Below the pieces are notes generated by a model. The model had not been told where the DNA came from, searched no databases, and saw only the letters and a list, made by a program, of their open reading frames with translations. 64,000 nucleotides of DNA. It comes from Diaphorobacter sp. HDW4A (GTDB lineage: Bacteria > Pseudomonadota > Gammaproteobacteria > Burkholderiales > Burkholderiaceae_C). Of this stretch, positions 16,988-26,285 are shown piece by piece. A program made the position numbers and the translations under genes. Position 1 is the stretch's first letter. Every line of letters starts with the position of its first letter. The stretch is from positions 5,532,501 through 5,596,500 of the forward strand of contig NZ_CP049910.1 in the NCBI RefSeq assembly GCF_011305995.1. Direction: 5' to 3'.

Positions 16988-18661
16988 TTATATATTCTTA
17001 TCATCACAGCCAAAGAAAAAATCGAAATTCCTATCGTACTCACTTGTTTTAACCTGCATTAGCCCCAAGACAGACGAAAACAATGCGTCGTGATTCGCAT
17101 AAGAGCGGGCTCGCTCACTCAAACAGCCAATATTCAGCCCTCGACTTTGAGTAAACGTTGAAGAGAACCACATAACCAAAGGAACACGAGTCTGCTCTTG
17201 TGGAGCAATCGCATAAGGCATGCCGTGCAGAAAAAGTCCCTTCTCGCCCAGGGATTCGCCGTGATCCGAGACGAATATCATAGCTGTGTCGTAGTCGGAA
17301 AGGCCCTGCAATTTTTTAATGACTTGGGTTAGGAAATGATCTGTGTAGAGAATAGCGTTGTCGTAGCTATTCACAATCTGTTCGCGGGTGCATTTCCCCA
17401 TTTCCGGTGTGTCGCATGTTGGGATGAATTTTCGATACGCTGCTGGGTATCGTTGAAAGTAGCTGGGGCCATGATTTCCAAGCTGGTGCAAAAAAATCAC
17501 ACGATCACCGGGATTTTTGCGAGCCTGAGCTGGTAAGTCTTCAAGCAAAATCTCATCGAAACACCGACCATCAACGCATAAAGAGGAACTTTGTGCATTC
17601 CCTAGGCTTTGATATTCGAGACCATCGCACACCCCTTTGCAACCTGACTGGTTATCTCTCCATAAGGTGGTAATACCGGCGCGCTCCAGAACATGCAGTA
17701 AGGATTGGTGTGAGCGAATCTTGTCTTCATCGTAGTTTCGGCGACCAAAGGACGAGAACATGCAAGGCACAGAAACCTCGGTATTAGTTCCACAGGAGTG
17801 CATGTCGGAGAAATTGATCACACCCATCTGAGTCAATTGAGGCGTTGTTTCGCGTGCATAGCCGTTCAATCCCCAGTTTTGGGCGCGAGCCGTCTCGCCT
17901 ACGACAAAGACTAATAAACGTGGCCGACTGCCTTCGGGCCTGACTGTTGCAACGGCATCAGCTCCAATGGGTATTTTTTCGGCGGACTGCGTGATAGAGG
18001 AACCTGTCAGTGCCTTCGGCAAACCCACCAGATAGTTTCCCGGTGTAATCAAGTATCGCACTTCGCGATGATTTCTCATCAGTGCGGACATGTCCTGAAA
18101 TGACAGCATGACACCGCCCGAAATCATCAGTGTCGAAAACAGCATCAATCCCATACGCCACACGGTTGCTTTCAGCCAAGTACGCCCGAGCAATCGGATT
18201 CGCCAAAGAAAAATAATCGGAACTACTGCCAGTAGGCTTAGTGGAGCAATCAATGCAGGCGTCAGTAGCTCGCGACTTTCCTTGAAGTCTGTGGCTAGAA
18301 CATTGCGCAACATGCTCGAATCGAGGTAGATATGAAAGCTGCGCATGTAATGTGTTGCGAGGGCAGAGGCAACAAAAAGCACCGCAAGTAAAACCTTGGC
18401 ATTCCAGCGCCACACAACCAAACTCAACAGCAGACTGTGAATTCCCACCAGAAACAGCAGTACGGATGTACCCATGCGTAAGCTGGACTGGACGCCTAAG
18501 GCGCTACTCCAAAATAGACCATTGCAGGCTAGTGCAAAGAAAATACTGGTCATCAAGATCAGCCACTCGACGCTGCATTGTGGTCGCCAATGGCTTAGGT
18601 CCTTGAGGTTTGCAGTTCTGAATCGCGGCATCAGACCGAGAGCCTGTTTGAAAGTTCTCAT
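16988..18661 (-). CDS. eptA: Phosphoethanolamine-lipid A transferase, EptA/MCR family
   Basis: The 557-aa protein has five N-terminal membrane helices (about residues 30-190) and a periplasmic sulfatase-fold catalytic domain (about 240-550). Expected zinc/nucleophile residues are present: Glu256 in GETARA, Thr294 in SCGTNTEVSVPCMFS, Asp466-His467 in SDHGESLGEKG, and His397 and His479. The stretch LWRDNQSGCKGVCDGL is shared with MCR enzymes, and paired cysteines suggest periplasmic disulphides. The enzyme adds phosphoethanolamine to lipid A, which in this family lowers polymyxin susceptibility. Its ATG overlaps the PAP2 stop. Activity and resistance are not shown by sequence alone. Confidence 0.92.
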   Translation of the reverse strand: MRTFKQALGLMPRFRTANLKDLSHWRPQCSVEWLILMTSIFFALACNGLFWSSALGVQSSLRMGTSVLLFLVGIHSLLLSLVVWRWNAKVLLAVLFVASALATHYMRSFHIYLDSSMLRNVLATDFKESRELLTPALIAPLSLLAVVPIIFLWRIRLLGRTWLKATVWRMGLMLFSTLMISGGVMLSFQDMSALMRNHREVRYLITPGNYLVGLPKALTGSSITQSAEKIPIGADAVATVRPEGSRPRLLVFVVGETARAQNWGLNGYARETTPQLTQMGVINFSDMHSCGTNTEVSVPCMFSSFGRRNYDEDKIRSHQSLLHVLERAGITTLWRDNQSGCKGVCDGLEYQSLGNAQSSSLCVDGRCFDEILLEDLPAQARKNPGDRVIFLHQLGNHGPSYFQRYPAAYRKFIPTCDTPEMGKCTREQIVNSYDNAILYTDHFLTQVIKKLQGLSDYDTAMIFVSDHGESLGEKGLFLHGMPYAIAPQEQTRVPLVMWFSSTFTQSRGLNIGCLSERARSYANHDALFSSVLGLMQVKTSEYDRNFDFFFGCDDKNI

Positions 18662-19446
18662 GCTTGGAACCCCGATGAATAGACATCGCCTGAGCCATCA
18701 ACAAACCAGCGTTGCCAGACCATGAAAAGACCCAAGGCAACGACCCAACAAATCAGGAGCGTCCACAAGTCATGGGAAAGGAAGTGGGCTCCGCGCACCT
18801 GCTGGGTCCATCCAAAGATGGCACCTATCATCAAACTTGCAGCCAAGGCCATCCAACGCCAGGCAGGACGAACCATCAAGGTAAAGAAATATAGGCTGAC
18901 CCATGCATATCCGGCACTTGCATGCCCTGCGGGAAAGCACACACCGCGCGGCATACCGGGCGGGCGTGTTTCAAACAGGCCCACAAACACTCGCGCTCCG
19001 CCATAGCGCACCAAGTTCCAGGGGCAATCCATGTTAGTGAACGATTTCAGCGCCGAAACCGTCAGTGCCCCGATCAAGTACGCACAAAAAAGATACAGTA
19101 GCGGCCAGCGTAGGTATGCCGAGCATTTGTTGCTACGTTTTTTTCTCCAAGCCCAGATGCACGTTGCTGCAACCGCAATTGCCAGGAAGGTGGAAAGATT
19201 CTTCCCACCACGATGCAGCAGGTTGCTGGTTAGCCAGGCATCCCGCAAAGCCCATCGGCTGCCCTGCAAGCGATAGAGATGATCGGCGACCCAGAAGTCC
19301 CCACCGCCATCCATCAATAGACTGCTGATGATCAGCGCCGCACCCGCTGGTAGCGCTAAATGAGTGATTAAGAATCGAGGTGCGAATGGTGCGTTGGATA
19401 GTGGGGCGTTGCCCAGTAGTCGGGATTCATTGAGGGGCATCGGCAT
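18658..19446 (-). CDS. PAP2-family lipid phosphatase
   Basis: The start is placed at the Met pair MPMPLNESRLLGN (19446 or 19440), which slightly overlaps the czcC end; upstream residues belong to the czcC reading region. About 262 aa, with several membrane helices and PAP2 active-site motifs: KSFTNMDCPWNLVRYGG, ETRPPGMPRGVCFPAGHASAGY (motif 2, with PAGH where the family usually has PSGH) and VRGAHFLSHD (motif 3). Such enzymes hydrolyse undecaprenyl pyrophosphate or phosphatidic acid/lipid A phosphates. Coupling to eptA and dgkA suggests a role in lipid A or phospholipid turnover. Confidence 0.85.
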   Translation of the reverse strand: MPMPLNESRLLGNAPLSNAPFAPRFLITHLALPAGAALIISSLLMDGGGDFWVADHLYRLQGSRWALRDAWLTSNLLHRGGKNLSTFLAIAVAATCIWAWRKKRSNKCSAYLRWPLLYLFCAYLIGALTVSALKSFTNMDCPWNLVRYGGARVFVGLFETRPPGMPRGVCFPAGHASAGYAWVSLYFFTLMVRPAWRWMALAASLMIGAIFGWTQQVRGAHFLSHDLWTLLICWVVALGLFMVWQRWFVDGSGDVYSSGFQA

Positions 19447-20725
19447 GTGCCTCCTTCGAATGCCACAGCGCATGCGCATCGATACGCACCAGTGCTGACG
19501 CTTGCAGCGCATCGATGCGAGCCTGTGCCTCACCGAGGCGTGTCTGGCGCAGGTTTCGCAACGTCAAGAGGTATTCGGCCAAGGGGGCCTCTCCCAGTTC
19601 CCAAGCTCGCCGCGTGCGGTTGCTGGCCGTGGTCTGCGCGGCCAGCGCCTGCGCGAATGACTGCCACTGCGTGCGCTTACTTTCAGCTGCCTGCGCGGCT
19701 ACCCACGCACTTTGCTCCACCGCGCGCCGCACGCCGAGCGCCTCTGCCTCTGCGGCAGCTGCGTTGGCGCTTTCCGTGGCAGCCATTGCACTGCGATAGT
19801 CAGTGCCAAATGGCACCGTCAGGACAACGCCAATGACACGTTCCGTCCCACCGCGTTCAGACATCATCCGTACCCCGACTGTGGGGTCGGGCGTGCGGTT
19901 GGCGCGAGCTCGCTCGGCCACCTTGGCAAGGCGCGCTGCCTCTCCATCGGCAATGCCGATTTCGACGCTTTGTCGCACAATTCGCGCCAGCCACTCCTGT
20001 ACCCCGCCCGGCAAAGGATCGGGATCTGGCAGCGTGGATGGCCGCGCGGGAATCTCAATGCCCGGGAACTCGATCACCATCGTTTGTCGTGCTGCCCGTT
20101 CTGCGTCGCGCGCAGCGCTAACCTGGGCTGCAAGCATCGCGCGTTCGGCTTGCAGAACGTCGCTGTCCCGCTGCGCTGCATCGCCCAGGGCCACGCGGCG
20201 GGCCATTGCTTCCTGCTCACGTCTAAGCAACTTTTCCTGAGCTTGCATCTCGTCGGCTACGACGAAACTGCGCAGCCATCCGGCCCAGACTTCCAACAGT
20301 CGCCTTGCCATTTGGTGCTCGGCATCTTCAAGGCGCATATCGGCCACCCTACGGGTGCGGCTGCCGATGTCCCGATCTATACGCGCCTTGTTTGGCAAGC
20401 GAACAGCACGGCTGAGCTGGATTTCCCATTCGTTGTAGCGACGCGCTTCGTTGGTCACGTTGCGACGTTGTAGGCCACTACTGAGTTCAAATTCGTGGCT
20501 ACCGGCTTCAAGGGCGCTTTGCGTGGCGGCCGCCGCGTCCAAGCGAGCGGCTGCGGCATTCACGACCGGCTGGATTTTTATCGCCGCTTCGACTTGCGCC
20601 TGCGCAGGCAGCCACGAAAGATCATCGGCGCGCGCTTGCGCGGGATGAAATGTCAAAGCCGCGATAGCCACCATGACGGCACCAGTCGGTAGTACCAGGC
20701 TGCATCCTTTGTTTTTACTCGTCAT
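19427..20725 (-). CDS. czcC: Outer-membrane factor of RND metal efflux (CzcC-like)
   Basis: The start at 20725 (MTSKNKGCSLVLPTGAVM) overlaps the DUF3240 stop by 4 nt; upstream Met codons do not fit a signal peptide. The 432-aa product has a signal peptide ending near AQARA and the long helical TolC/CzcC domain with two repeats, including WEIQLSRAVRLPNKARIDRD and RTRRAWELGEAPLAEYLLTLR. It forms the outer-membrane duct for the CzcA-CzcB pump. The order here is B-A-DUF3240-C. Confidence 0.88.
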   Translation of the reverse strand: MTSKNKGCSLVLPTGAVMVAIAALTFHPAQARADDLSWLPAQAQVEAAIKIQPVVNAAAARLDAAAATQSALEAGSHEFELSSGLQRRNVTNEARRYNEWEIQLSRAVRLPNKARIDRDIGSRTRRVADMRLEDAEHQMARRLLEVWAGWLRSFVVADEMQAQEKLLRREQEAMARRVALGDAAQRDSDVLQAERAMLAAQVSAARDAERAARQTMVIEFPGIEIPARPSTLPDPDPLPGGVQEWLARIVRQSVEIGIADGEAARLAKVAERARANRTPDPTVGVRMMSERGGTERVIGVVLTVPFGTDYRSAMAATESANAAAAEAEALGVRRAVEQSAWVAAQAAESKRTQWQSFAQALAAQTTASNRTRRAWELGEAPLAEYLLTLRNLRQTRLGEAQARIDALQASALVRIDAHALWHSKEAHADAPQ

Positions 20726-21042
20726 ACCAGTCTTCCACTTGCCAACACCGACTCCACCCACCAGCGGACATCGCTAGACGCGATGCGCTGGCGCAGATGC
20801 GCCAGGACCTGTTCCAGTTGTTCATATTCGATCAATACCCAAATGACGCGCCGATCCACACGGCCGCGAACCTTCTCGCGAATGGACGCGCGCGCGAAGT
20901 CGCCGGTATGCCCTTCGGCGTGCAACAGGGTGAACCCTGGCAGCACCGGGTCGGCCATCAGGGCATCGGTGACGGCGTCTTCGAGCGTGGGTGGAAACAC
21001 CAGATTCAGGCGCACCAGTTGCGCTTCTTTCAATCCGTTCAT
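20722..21042 (-). CDS. DUF3240 family protein (PII-like fold)
   Basis: The protein is 106 aa, beginning MNGLKEAQLVRLNLVFPPTL, with FTLLHAEGHTGDF and a C-terminal EYEQLEQVLAHLRQRIASSDVRWWVESV. This is the DUF3240 pattern, probably a ferredoxin-like/PII-type alpha-beta fold. Members sit between czcA and czcC of RND metal pumps in beta-proteobacteria and may sense or regulate the pump. It overlaps both neighbours by 4 nt, so its amount should follow that of the pump. Confidence 0.8.
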   Translation of the reverse strand: MNGLKEAQLVRLNLVFPPTLEDAVTDALMADPVLPGFTLLHAEGHTGDFARASIREKVRGRVDRRVIWVLIEYEQLEQVLAHLRQRIASSDVRWWVESVLASGRLV

Positions 21043-24000
21043 GCGTGGACTCCTTGTTGTGAGGAGATGGCCTGGCCGAATCGCCGGTACAGCACCGGCA
21101 GCAGGACCAGGGTCAGCGCAGTGGAACTGACCAGTCCGCCAATCACCACGATGGCGAGTGGGCGCTGGATCTCAGAGCCAGGGCCACTGGCCAGCAGCAG
21201 GGGCACTAGGCCAAAGGCGGTGATGGAAGCCGTCATCAGCACGGGGCGCAACCGTCGCAGCGAACCTTCGCGCACCACCTGTTCCATGGGCAGGCCTAGC
21301 GCGTGCAGGTGGTTGAAGTGCGTCATCAGCACCAATCCGTTGAGCACGGCGATGCCCAGCAGCGCGATGAAGCCGACCGAAGCAGGCACCGACAGGTACT
21401 GCCCCGACAGCCACAGCGCCGCCACGCCGCCGACCATGGCAAACGGCACGTTGCCGAGGATGAGCGCGGCCTGCCGCACCGAGCCGAAGGTCATGAACAG
21501 CACGAAGAAAATCAGTCCCAGGGCCACCGGCACCACCATGCCAAGGCGGGCCGCTGCGCGTTGCTGGTTCTCGAACTGCCCACCCCATTCGACGCGGTAG
21601 CCGGGCGGCAGCGGCACGTCGCGCACCACGGCGGCGCGCGCTTCATCCACGAAGCCGACCAGATCGCGCCCACTCACGCTGGACTGGATCAGCGCGAAGC
21701 GCGAGCCGTTCTCGCGCCGCACCAGCACGGGGCCATCAGTGGTGGCGATGCGCGCCAGCGAGGTCAAGGGGATTTCGCCCTGATCGCCACGGGCGAGCTG
21801 CAAGTCCTTGAACCGCTCGGCCGATCCGCGCAGCCGGGCATCCCCGCGCACCACGATGGGCGTGCGCCTGTCCGGCTCGATCACCAGCCCGGCCGGCACG
21901 CCTTCGAGCTGCGCGCGCAGCTCGTCCTGAACCTGCGTCACGGCCAGTCCGGCGCGCCCCGCCGCCTGCGCATCCACCTTCACCTGCAGGTATTCCACGC
22001 TGTCGCTGGCCTGGGTGAGCACGTCGCGCGCACCGGGCACTTTCTCGATGCGAGCGGCCATGCGCTGCGCCAGATCGCCCAGCGTTTGCAGATCAGGGCC
22101 GAATAGCTTGACGGCCACGTCGCCCCGGCTGCCGGTGAGCATTTCCGAGATGCGCATCTCGATGGGCTGGGTAAAGCCGAATTCCAGGCCGGGGAAGGCA
22201 TCCATCACCTTGCGTATCTCGGCACTCAACGCGTCCTTGTCGGCTGCATGCCAATCCTTGCGCGGTGCGAGCTGCATGAACAGGTCGGTTTCGTTCAGGC
22301 CCATCGGGTCGAGCCCCAGCTCGTCGGAGCCCACCCGCCCGATGCTGTGCCGCACCTCGGGCACCGCCGCACCGATGGCCTTCTGCACTGCCAGGTCAAT
22401 CTCCAGCGAGCGCTGCAACCCGATGGACGGCGGCTTTTGCAGTTGCAGCAGGATATCGCCCTCGTCCATCGTCGGCATGAACGCCTTGCCCGTGCCGAGG
22501 TAGGCCACCACACCCAATGCCAGGGCCGCGATGGCGACCGCCGATGCGCGTAGCGGGTGGTGAAGCGCAGCCTCCAGCAGCGGTTGGTACAGGCGCGTGG
22601 CCCAGCGCATCACCCACGGCTCGGTGTGAGCGTGTTCCTTGAGCAGCAGCGAGGCCAGCACCGGCACCAGCGTGAGCGACAGCAGCAGCGAGACGCCCAG
22701 GGCGAATACGATGGTCAGCGCCACCGGCACAAACAGTTTGCCTTCCAACCCTTGCAGAGTGAGCAGGGGCATGAAGGTCAGACAGATGATGAGGATGCCC
22801 GAGGCCACAGGCATGGCGACCTCGCGCGCCGCGGCGAATATGCGGTGCAGGCGCGGCTGGTGCGCACTGGGCGCGTGCGGGTCGAGCCGACTGACGGCGT
22901 TTTCCACCACCACTACGGCAGCGTCCACCAGCATGCCGATGGCGATCGCGAGGCCCCCCAAGCTCATCAGGTTGGCGCTCATGCCGACCAGACGCATCAG
23001 CAAGAAGGTGCCCAGTGCCGCCAAAGGCACCATCACCGCCACAACCAGCGCGGCGCGAAGCTCGCCGAGGAACAGAAGCAGCAGGATAACGACCAGTACC
23101 GTCGCTTCCAGCAAGGCGCTTTCCACCGTGCCCACGGCGCGCTCGATCAGCGTGCTGCGGTCATAGAACGGCACCACCTTGACGCCGGGCGGCAGGCTGG
23201 GAGTCACCTCGTCCAGCCGGGCTCGAATGGCTTTGACCAGCGCCGAGGCATCGGCCCCGCGCAGCGCCACCACGATGCCTTCCACCGCTTCGCCCGCGCC
23301 GTCCCGGGTGACGGCGCCATATCGCGTCACGCCTTCGATGCGCACCTGGGCCACGTCGCCCAGGCGAACTGGGGCCGTACCATTGGCCCCCGCGCGCAGG
23401 ATCAGACGGGATAAATCGTCCAAAGTGTGGATCGCGCCTTCGGCGCGCACGATCAGCGTGTCTTCGCCTGCATCCAGGCGGCCCGCACCGTCATTGCGGT
23501 TGTTGCGGCCGATCGCCGTGATGACATCAGAGAAGCTGAGGCCCGCAGCGGAAAGCCGTGCGCGATCCGGCACCACAGCAAAGCTCTTGGCTTCTCCACC
23601 CAGCACGTTGACATCAGCAACACCGGGCAGCGTGCGCAGGGCCGGGCGCAGCGTCCAGTCCAGTAGGGCGCGGCGCTCGCTCAACGTGAGGCCACCGCCT
23701 TCGATGGTGAACATGAACACGTCCGACAGCGGTGTCGAAATCGGCGCCAGCCCGCCGCTGACGCCTTCGGGCAGGCTGCCCGAAACGCCGGCATAGCGTT
23801 CAGCCACCTGCTGACGCGCCCAGTAGATGTCGCTGCCTTCGGCAAAGTCCAGCGTGATGTCGGCTATGGCGTACTTGGCCGTGGAGCGCAGCATCACGCC
23901 CCGCGGCACACCGAGCAACTCCATCTCCAGCGGCGTGATCACGCGCGATTCCACCTCCTCGGGCGTCATGCCAGGGGCCTTGATAATCAGCTTGACCTGC

Positions 24001-24134
24001 GTGGGGGAAATATCCGGATAGGCGTCGATCGGCAATTGCAGGAAGGCCGCCAGGCCCGCACCCGCCAAAGCCAGCACGCCAAGCAGTACCAGCGCACGTT
24101 GGCGCAGGGAAAATTCAATCAGACGGGACAACAT
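21039..24134 (-). CDS. czcA: RND heavy-metal efflux pump subunit (CzcA/CusA type)
   Basis: The 1,031-aa protein is a proton-driven inner-membrane pump with 12 membrane helices and two large periplasmic loops, normal in length. It starts MLSRLIEFSLRQRALVLLGV and holds DAYPDISPTQVKLIIKAPGM and QPIEMRISEMLTG. The TM4 substrate signature reads AIGMLVDAAVVVVENAVSRLD (about 395-415). This resembles HME4 (Cu/Ag) AIG-VDAA signatures more than the classical CzcA DFG-VDG form, so the metal is uncertain: Co/Zn/Cd or monovalent copper/silver. The gene starts 13 nt after czcB. Confidence 0.9.
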   Translation of the reverse strand: MLSRLIEFSLRQRALVLLGVLALAGAGLAAFLQLPIDAYPDISPTQVKLIIKAPGMTPEEVESRVITPLEMELLGVPRGVMLRSTAKYAIADITLDFAEGSDIYWARQQVAERYAGVSGSLPEGVSGGLAPISTPLSDVFMFTIEGGGLTLSERRALLDWTLRPALRTLPGVADVNVLGGEAKSFAVVPDRARLSAAGLSFSDVITAIGRNNRNDGAGRLDAGEDTLIVRAEGAIHTLDDLSRLILRAGANGTAPVRLGDVAQVRIEGVTRYGAVTRDGAGEAVEGIVVALRGADASALVKAIRARLDEVTPSLPPGVKVVPFYDRSTLIERAVGTVESALLEATVLVVILLLLFLGELRAALVVAVMVPLAALGTFLLMRLVGMSANLMSLGGLAIAIGMLVDAAVVVVENAVSRLDPHAPSAHQPRLHRIFAAAREVAMPVASGILIICLTFMPLLTLQGLEGKLFVPVALTIVFALGVSLLLSLTLVPVLASLLLKEHAHTEPWVMRWATRLYQPLLEAALHHPLRASAVAIAALALGVVAYLGTGKAFMPTMDEGDILLQLQKPPSIGLQRSLEIDLAVQKAIGAAVPEVRHSIGRVGSDELGLDPMGLNETDLFMQLAPRKDWHAADKDALSAEIRKVMDAFPGLEFGFTQPIEMRISEMLTGSRGDVAVKLFGPDLQTLGDLAQRMAARIEKVPGARDVLTQASDSVEYLQVKVDAQAAGRAGLAVTQVQDELRAQLEGVPAGLVIEPDRRTPIVVRGDARLRGSAERFKDLQLARGDQGEIPLTSLARIATTDGPVLVRRENGSRFALIQSSVSGRDLVGFVDEARAAVVRDVPLPPGYRVEWGGQFENQQRAAARLGMVVPVALGLIFFVLFMTFGSVRQAALILGNVPFAMVGGVAALWLSGQYLSVPASVGFIALLGIAVLNGLVLMTHFNHLHALGLPMEQVVREGSLRRLRPVLMTASITAFGLVPLLLASGPGSEIQRPLAIVVIGGLVSSTALTLVLLPVLYRRFGQAISSQQGVHA

Positions 24135-24147
24135 GCGTGGTCGCCCC

Positions 24148-25371
24148 TCATTGCAATGGAATCATGGATTTAAGCAGTGCCGTACCGCGCACGACGACCT
24201 GCATGCCTGCCGCAAGCGGCGCAGTGTCTGGCGAGACGGCACGCACGGCGCTTGACGCCTCTGATTCGTCTTGCCCCAGCAGTCGCACCGGAACAGCGCG
24301 GACGCGTAGGTCGCCGTGCTTGTCTTGCGATGACGGCTCAGCAACGTAGACCACGTGGGCGCTGCCCGCTGGCAGCAGTGCGGACGATGGCACGCTCAAG
24401 GTGCCCTGCGGTGCTGGCAGCAACAGCGCGACACTGATCTGCTGCCCGGCCGCATAGCGGTCTGCCCCTGCCTGATCTGCATCGACGCGGGCACGTACCC
24501 GCAGGCTCTGACTACTGAGGTCAGTGTCGCCACCAACAGCCGTCACGCGAGCGATCGTGCCATCGGGAAGACGCACTTCCAAGCCTGGGTGGAGATCCGA
24601 GCGCCAGCGCAGCGGAACCGCGACGCTGACATCCAGCGGGCCAGGCTGAGCCACTATGAAGGCGATGTCGAGCGGCGCGACCGCCTGCCCGAGGCTCAGG
24701 TGACGACGCATCACCCGCCCGGACAAAGGCGCCAGCAATTCATACTCGCCGGCCTGCCCGCCGCTAACGGGTCGAAGCCGTGCGAGGGCGCCATTGGCCT
24801 CTTGCAACGTACTTTGCGCAGCCGCCGCGCGCGCCTGGGTTTGCTCGTTGCGCGTGGCTGGGATGATGCCCTCGGCCAAGAGCGTGGCATCGCGCCGGGC
24901 CTGCGCCGTAGCCACCGCCGCTTCGGTGCGGGCACGCGCCAGATCAGCCTGAGACGCCAGAACGTCCTTGCTCTGGATGCGCGCCAGTGCCTGACCTTGG
25001 CGCACTGCGGCGCCTTCATCGACCAGAACGCGCGTCACCACACCGCCATATGGCGCCACGACCTGCGCGCTAGCCGAGAGTGGTGCCACCGTCTGCGCGG
25101 GTAAGCTATCCAGCGGTATCACTGCAGCATCCTTGACGAGTGCGGTTTCCACACCCTGCGCGCGAAGCTGAGTGGCATTGAGGTGAACGCCGCCAGCGTT
25201 CGGTTGGGCGACAGCTTCGCTCGCGTCTTTATCGGCTACGGTTGTCTGCTGGGTTGCCCAAGCCCACCAGCCGTACCCTACGGCAGCCAGAACTGCCACA
25301 CCGACGGCGGACAGGGCCAAGGTCTTGGTTCGGCTGGAGGTGCCCGCCGCTTTCAAGGTCGGGAAGCTCAT
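24148..25371 (-). CDS. czcB: RND periplasmic adaptor (CzcB-like membrane fusion protein)
   Basis: The start MSFPTLKAAGTSSRTKTLAL at 25371 puts a single membrane anchor at about residues 19-38; a farther in-frame Met (25440) would place non-typical residues in front and lie over a palindrome. The 407-aa product shows lipoyl/barrel-sandwich halves (VVAPYGGVVTRVLVDEGAAV and LLAPLSGRVMRRHLSLGQAV) around a coiled-coil hairpin, and the C-terminal SVPSSALLPAGSAHVVYV. It links CzcA to CzcC and is the first gene of the czc-eptA operon. Confidence 0.88.
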   Translation of the reverse strand: MSFPTLKAAGTSSRTKTLALSAVGVAVLAAVGYGWWAWATQQTTVADKDASEAVAQPNAGGVHLNATQLRAQGVETALVKDAAVIPLDSLPAQTVAPLSASAQVVAPYGGVVTRVLVDEGAAVRQGQALARIQSKDVLASQADLARARTEAAVATAQARRDATLLAEGIIPATRNEQTQARAAAAQSTLQEANGALARLRPVSGGQAGEYELLAPLSGRVMRRHLSLGQAVAPLDIAFIVAQPGPLDVSVAVPLRWRSDLHPGLEVRLPDGTIARVTAVGGDTDLSSQSLRVRARVDADQAGADRYAAGQQISVALLLPAPQGTLSVPSSALLPAGSAHVVYVAEPSSQDKHGDLRVRAVPVRLLGQDESEASSAVRAVSPDTAPLAAGMQVVVRGTALLKSMIPLQ

Positions 25372-25419
25372 GCTTGTGCCGCCCCAAATGACGTAGAGCA
25401 GAGTAGAGAGCACACAGCG

Positions 25420-25434
25420 CGAATTGAAAATTCG
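25420..25434. promoter_or_regulatory. Palindrome upstream of czcB
   Basis: The inverted repeat CGAATT-gaa-AATTCG lies about 50 nt upstream of the chosen czcB start. It is in the right place for an operator or the 5' leader of the czc-eptA transcript. Confidence 0.35.
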
Positions 25435-25519
25435 TCGCATATGAAGCGGTGCGCGAGGTTAATGAGGCGAAACATGCGGTCGATCTCTTGTAAAGATCAG
25501 CTCATGTTCTTCGGTGAAG

Positions 25520-25537
25520 CTTTGAGAAAGCTTTGGA
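25520..25537 (-). promoter_or_regulatory. Predicted response-regulator box in the czcB/b561 divergent promoter region
   Basis: On the minus strand the sequence matches TCCAAAGCNTTNNCAAAG. It is made of CAAAG half-sites exactly 11 bp apart, the spacing bound by OmpR/PmrA/QseB-type regulators. The same 18-bp consensus occurs at 30583-30600 in front of the regulator operon. It lies about 150 nt upstream of czcB and 155 nt upstream of the divergent cytochrome b561 gene, so one site could control both. Confidence 0.6.
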
Positions 25538-25692
25538 GAAAGCGAAATTTTCTCTGTACGATCTATTCAGAAAAAAACCGCTTGTCTTGAGCCACAAGCT
25601 GCCGGTAAGTTGACTTCTCAGTCACTTGATCCGATAGCCAGGATAGCCAGCGGTTCGCTTTTTTGCCATCTCAAACATCGGGGCCATGCGCC

Positions 25693-26244
25693 ATGGACAT
25701 CAAGAATTCCGAATACCGTTTCAGTCCCTTGGTCATAGGCTTGCACTGGCTGACCGTGATTCTCATCATTGCGGTCTATGCGAGCATGGAATTGCGCGGA
25801 CTGGCACCCAAGGGAGCCTTGAGAGACGCCATGAAGTCCTTGCACTACCTGCTGGGCCTCAGCGTTCTGGTGATCGTCGTGATCCGTATCGGGGTGCGCA
25901 TCCAGGCGGGCGTGAAGCCCGCGATCCAACCACCCATGCCACGCTGGCAGGCCACGCTCGCCGATGGCATGCACTATGCGCTCTACAGCTTCATGCTCGC
26001 CATGCCGCTGCTCGGATGGCTCACCTTGAGTGCGGCGGGCAAGCCGATTGTTCTGTTTGGCTTGCCCGTTCCCTCTCTGATCGGCACCGACGTTGCTTTG
26101 TCGCGCCAACTCAAGGATGTCCATGAGGCGCTGGCGACATTGGGCTATGTCTTGATCGGATTGCATGCGATGGCGGCGCTGTTGCACCACTACGTCATGC
26201 GTGACAACACAGTGGTTCGCATGCTTCCCGGTCGACGCCCCTGA
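25693..26244 (+). CDS. Cytochrome b561 family protein
   Basis: The start MDIKNSEYRFSPLVIGLHW at 25693 is preferred over an upstream Met because the family begins with this YRFSP..IGLHW segment. The 183-aa product has four membrane helices with histidines in GLHWLTV, SLHYLLGLSV, DGMHYALY and IGLHAMAALLHHYVMRD, as expected for two b-type haems. CybB-like proteins move electrons between quinone or superoxide and partners in the inner membrane. It starts a plus-strand pair with a VIT transporter, divergent from czcB. Its role beside metal transport may be redox control of the metal. Confidence 0.88.
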   Translation: MDIKNSEYRFSPLVIGLHWLTVILIIAVYASMELRGLAPKGALRDAMKSLHYLLGLSVLVIVVIRIGVRIQAGVKPAIQPPMPRWQATLADGMHYALYSFMLAMPLLGWLTLSAAGKPIVLFGLPVPSLIGTDVALSRQLKDVHEALATLGYVLIGLHAMAALLHHYVMRDNTVVRMLPGRRP

Positions 26245-26285
26245 CCTACTGGCCTCAGGCTGCTTTACATGAATTCGAATCTCCA

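Noticed and set aside
25500..25560. Classical PmrA box before czc-eptA
   Set aside because: The sequence has CTTTG half-sites, not CTTAAT/CTTAAG. It was kept as a distinct motif shared with 30583-30600.
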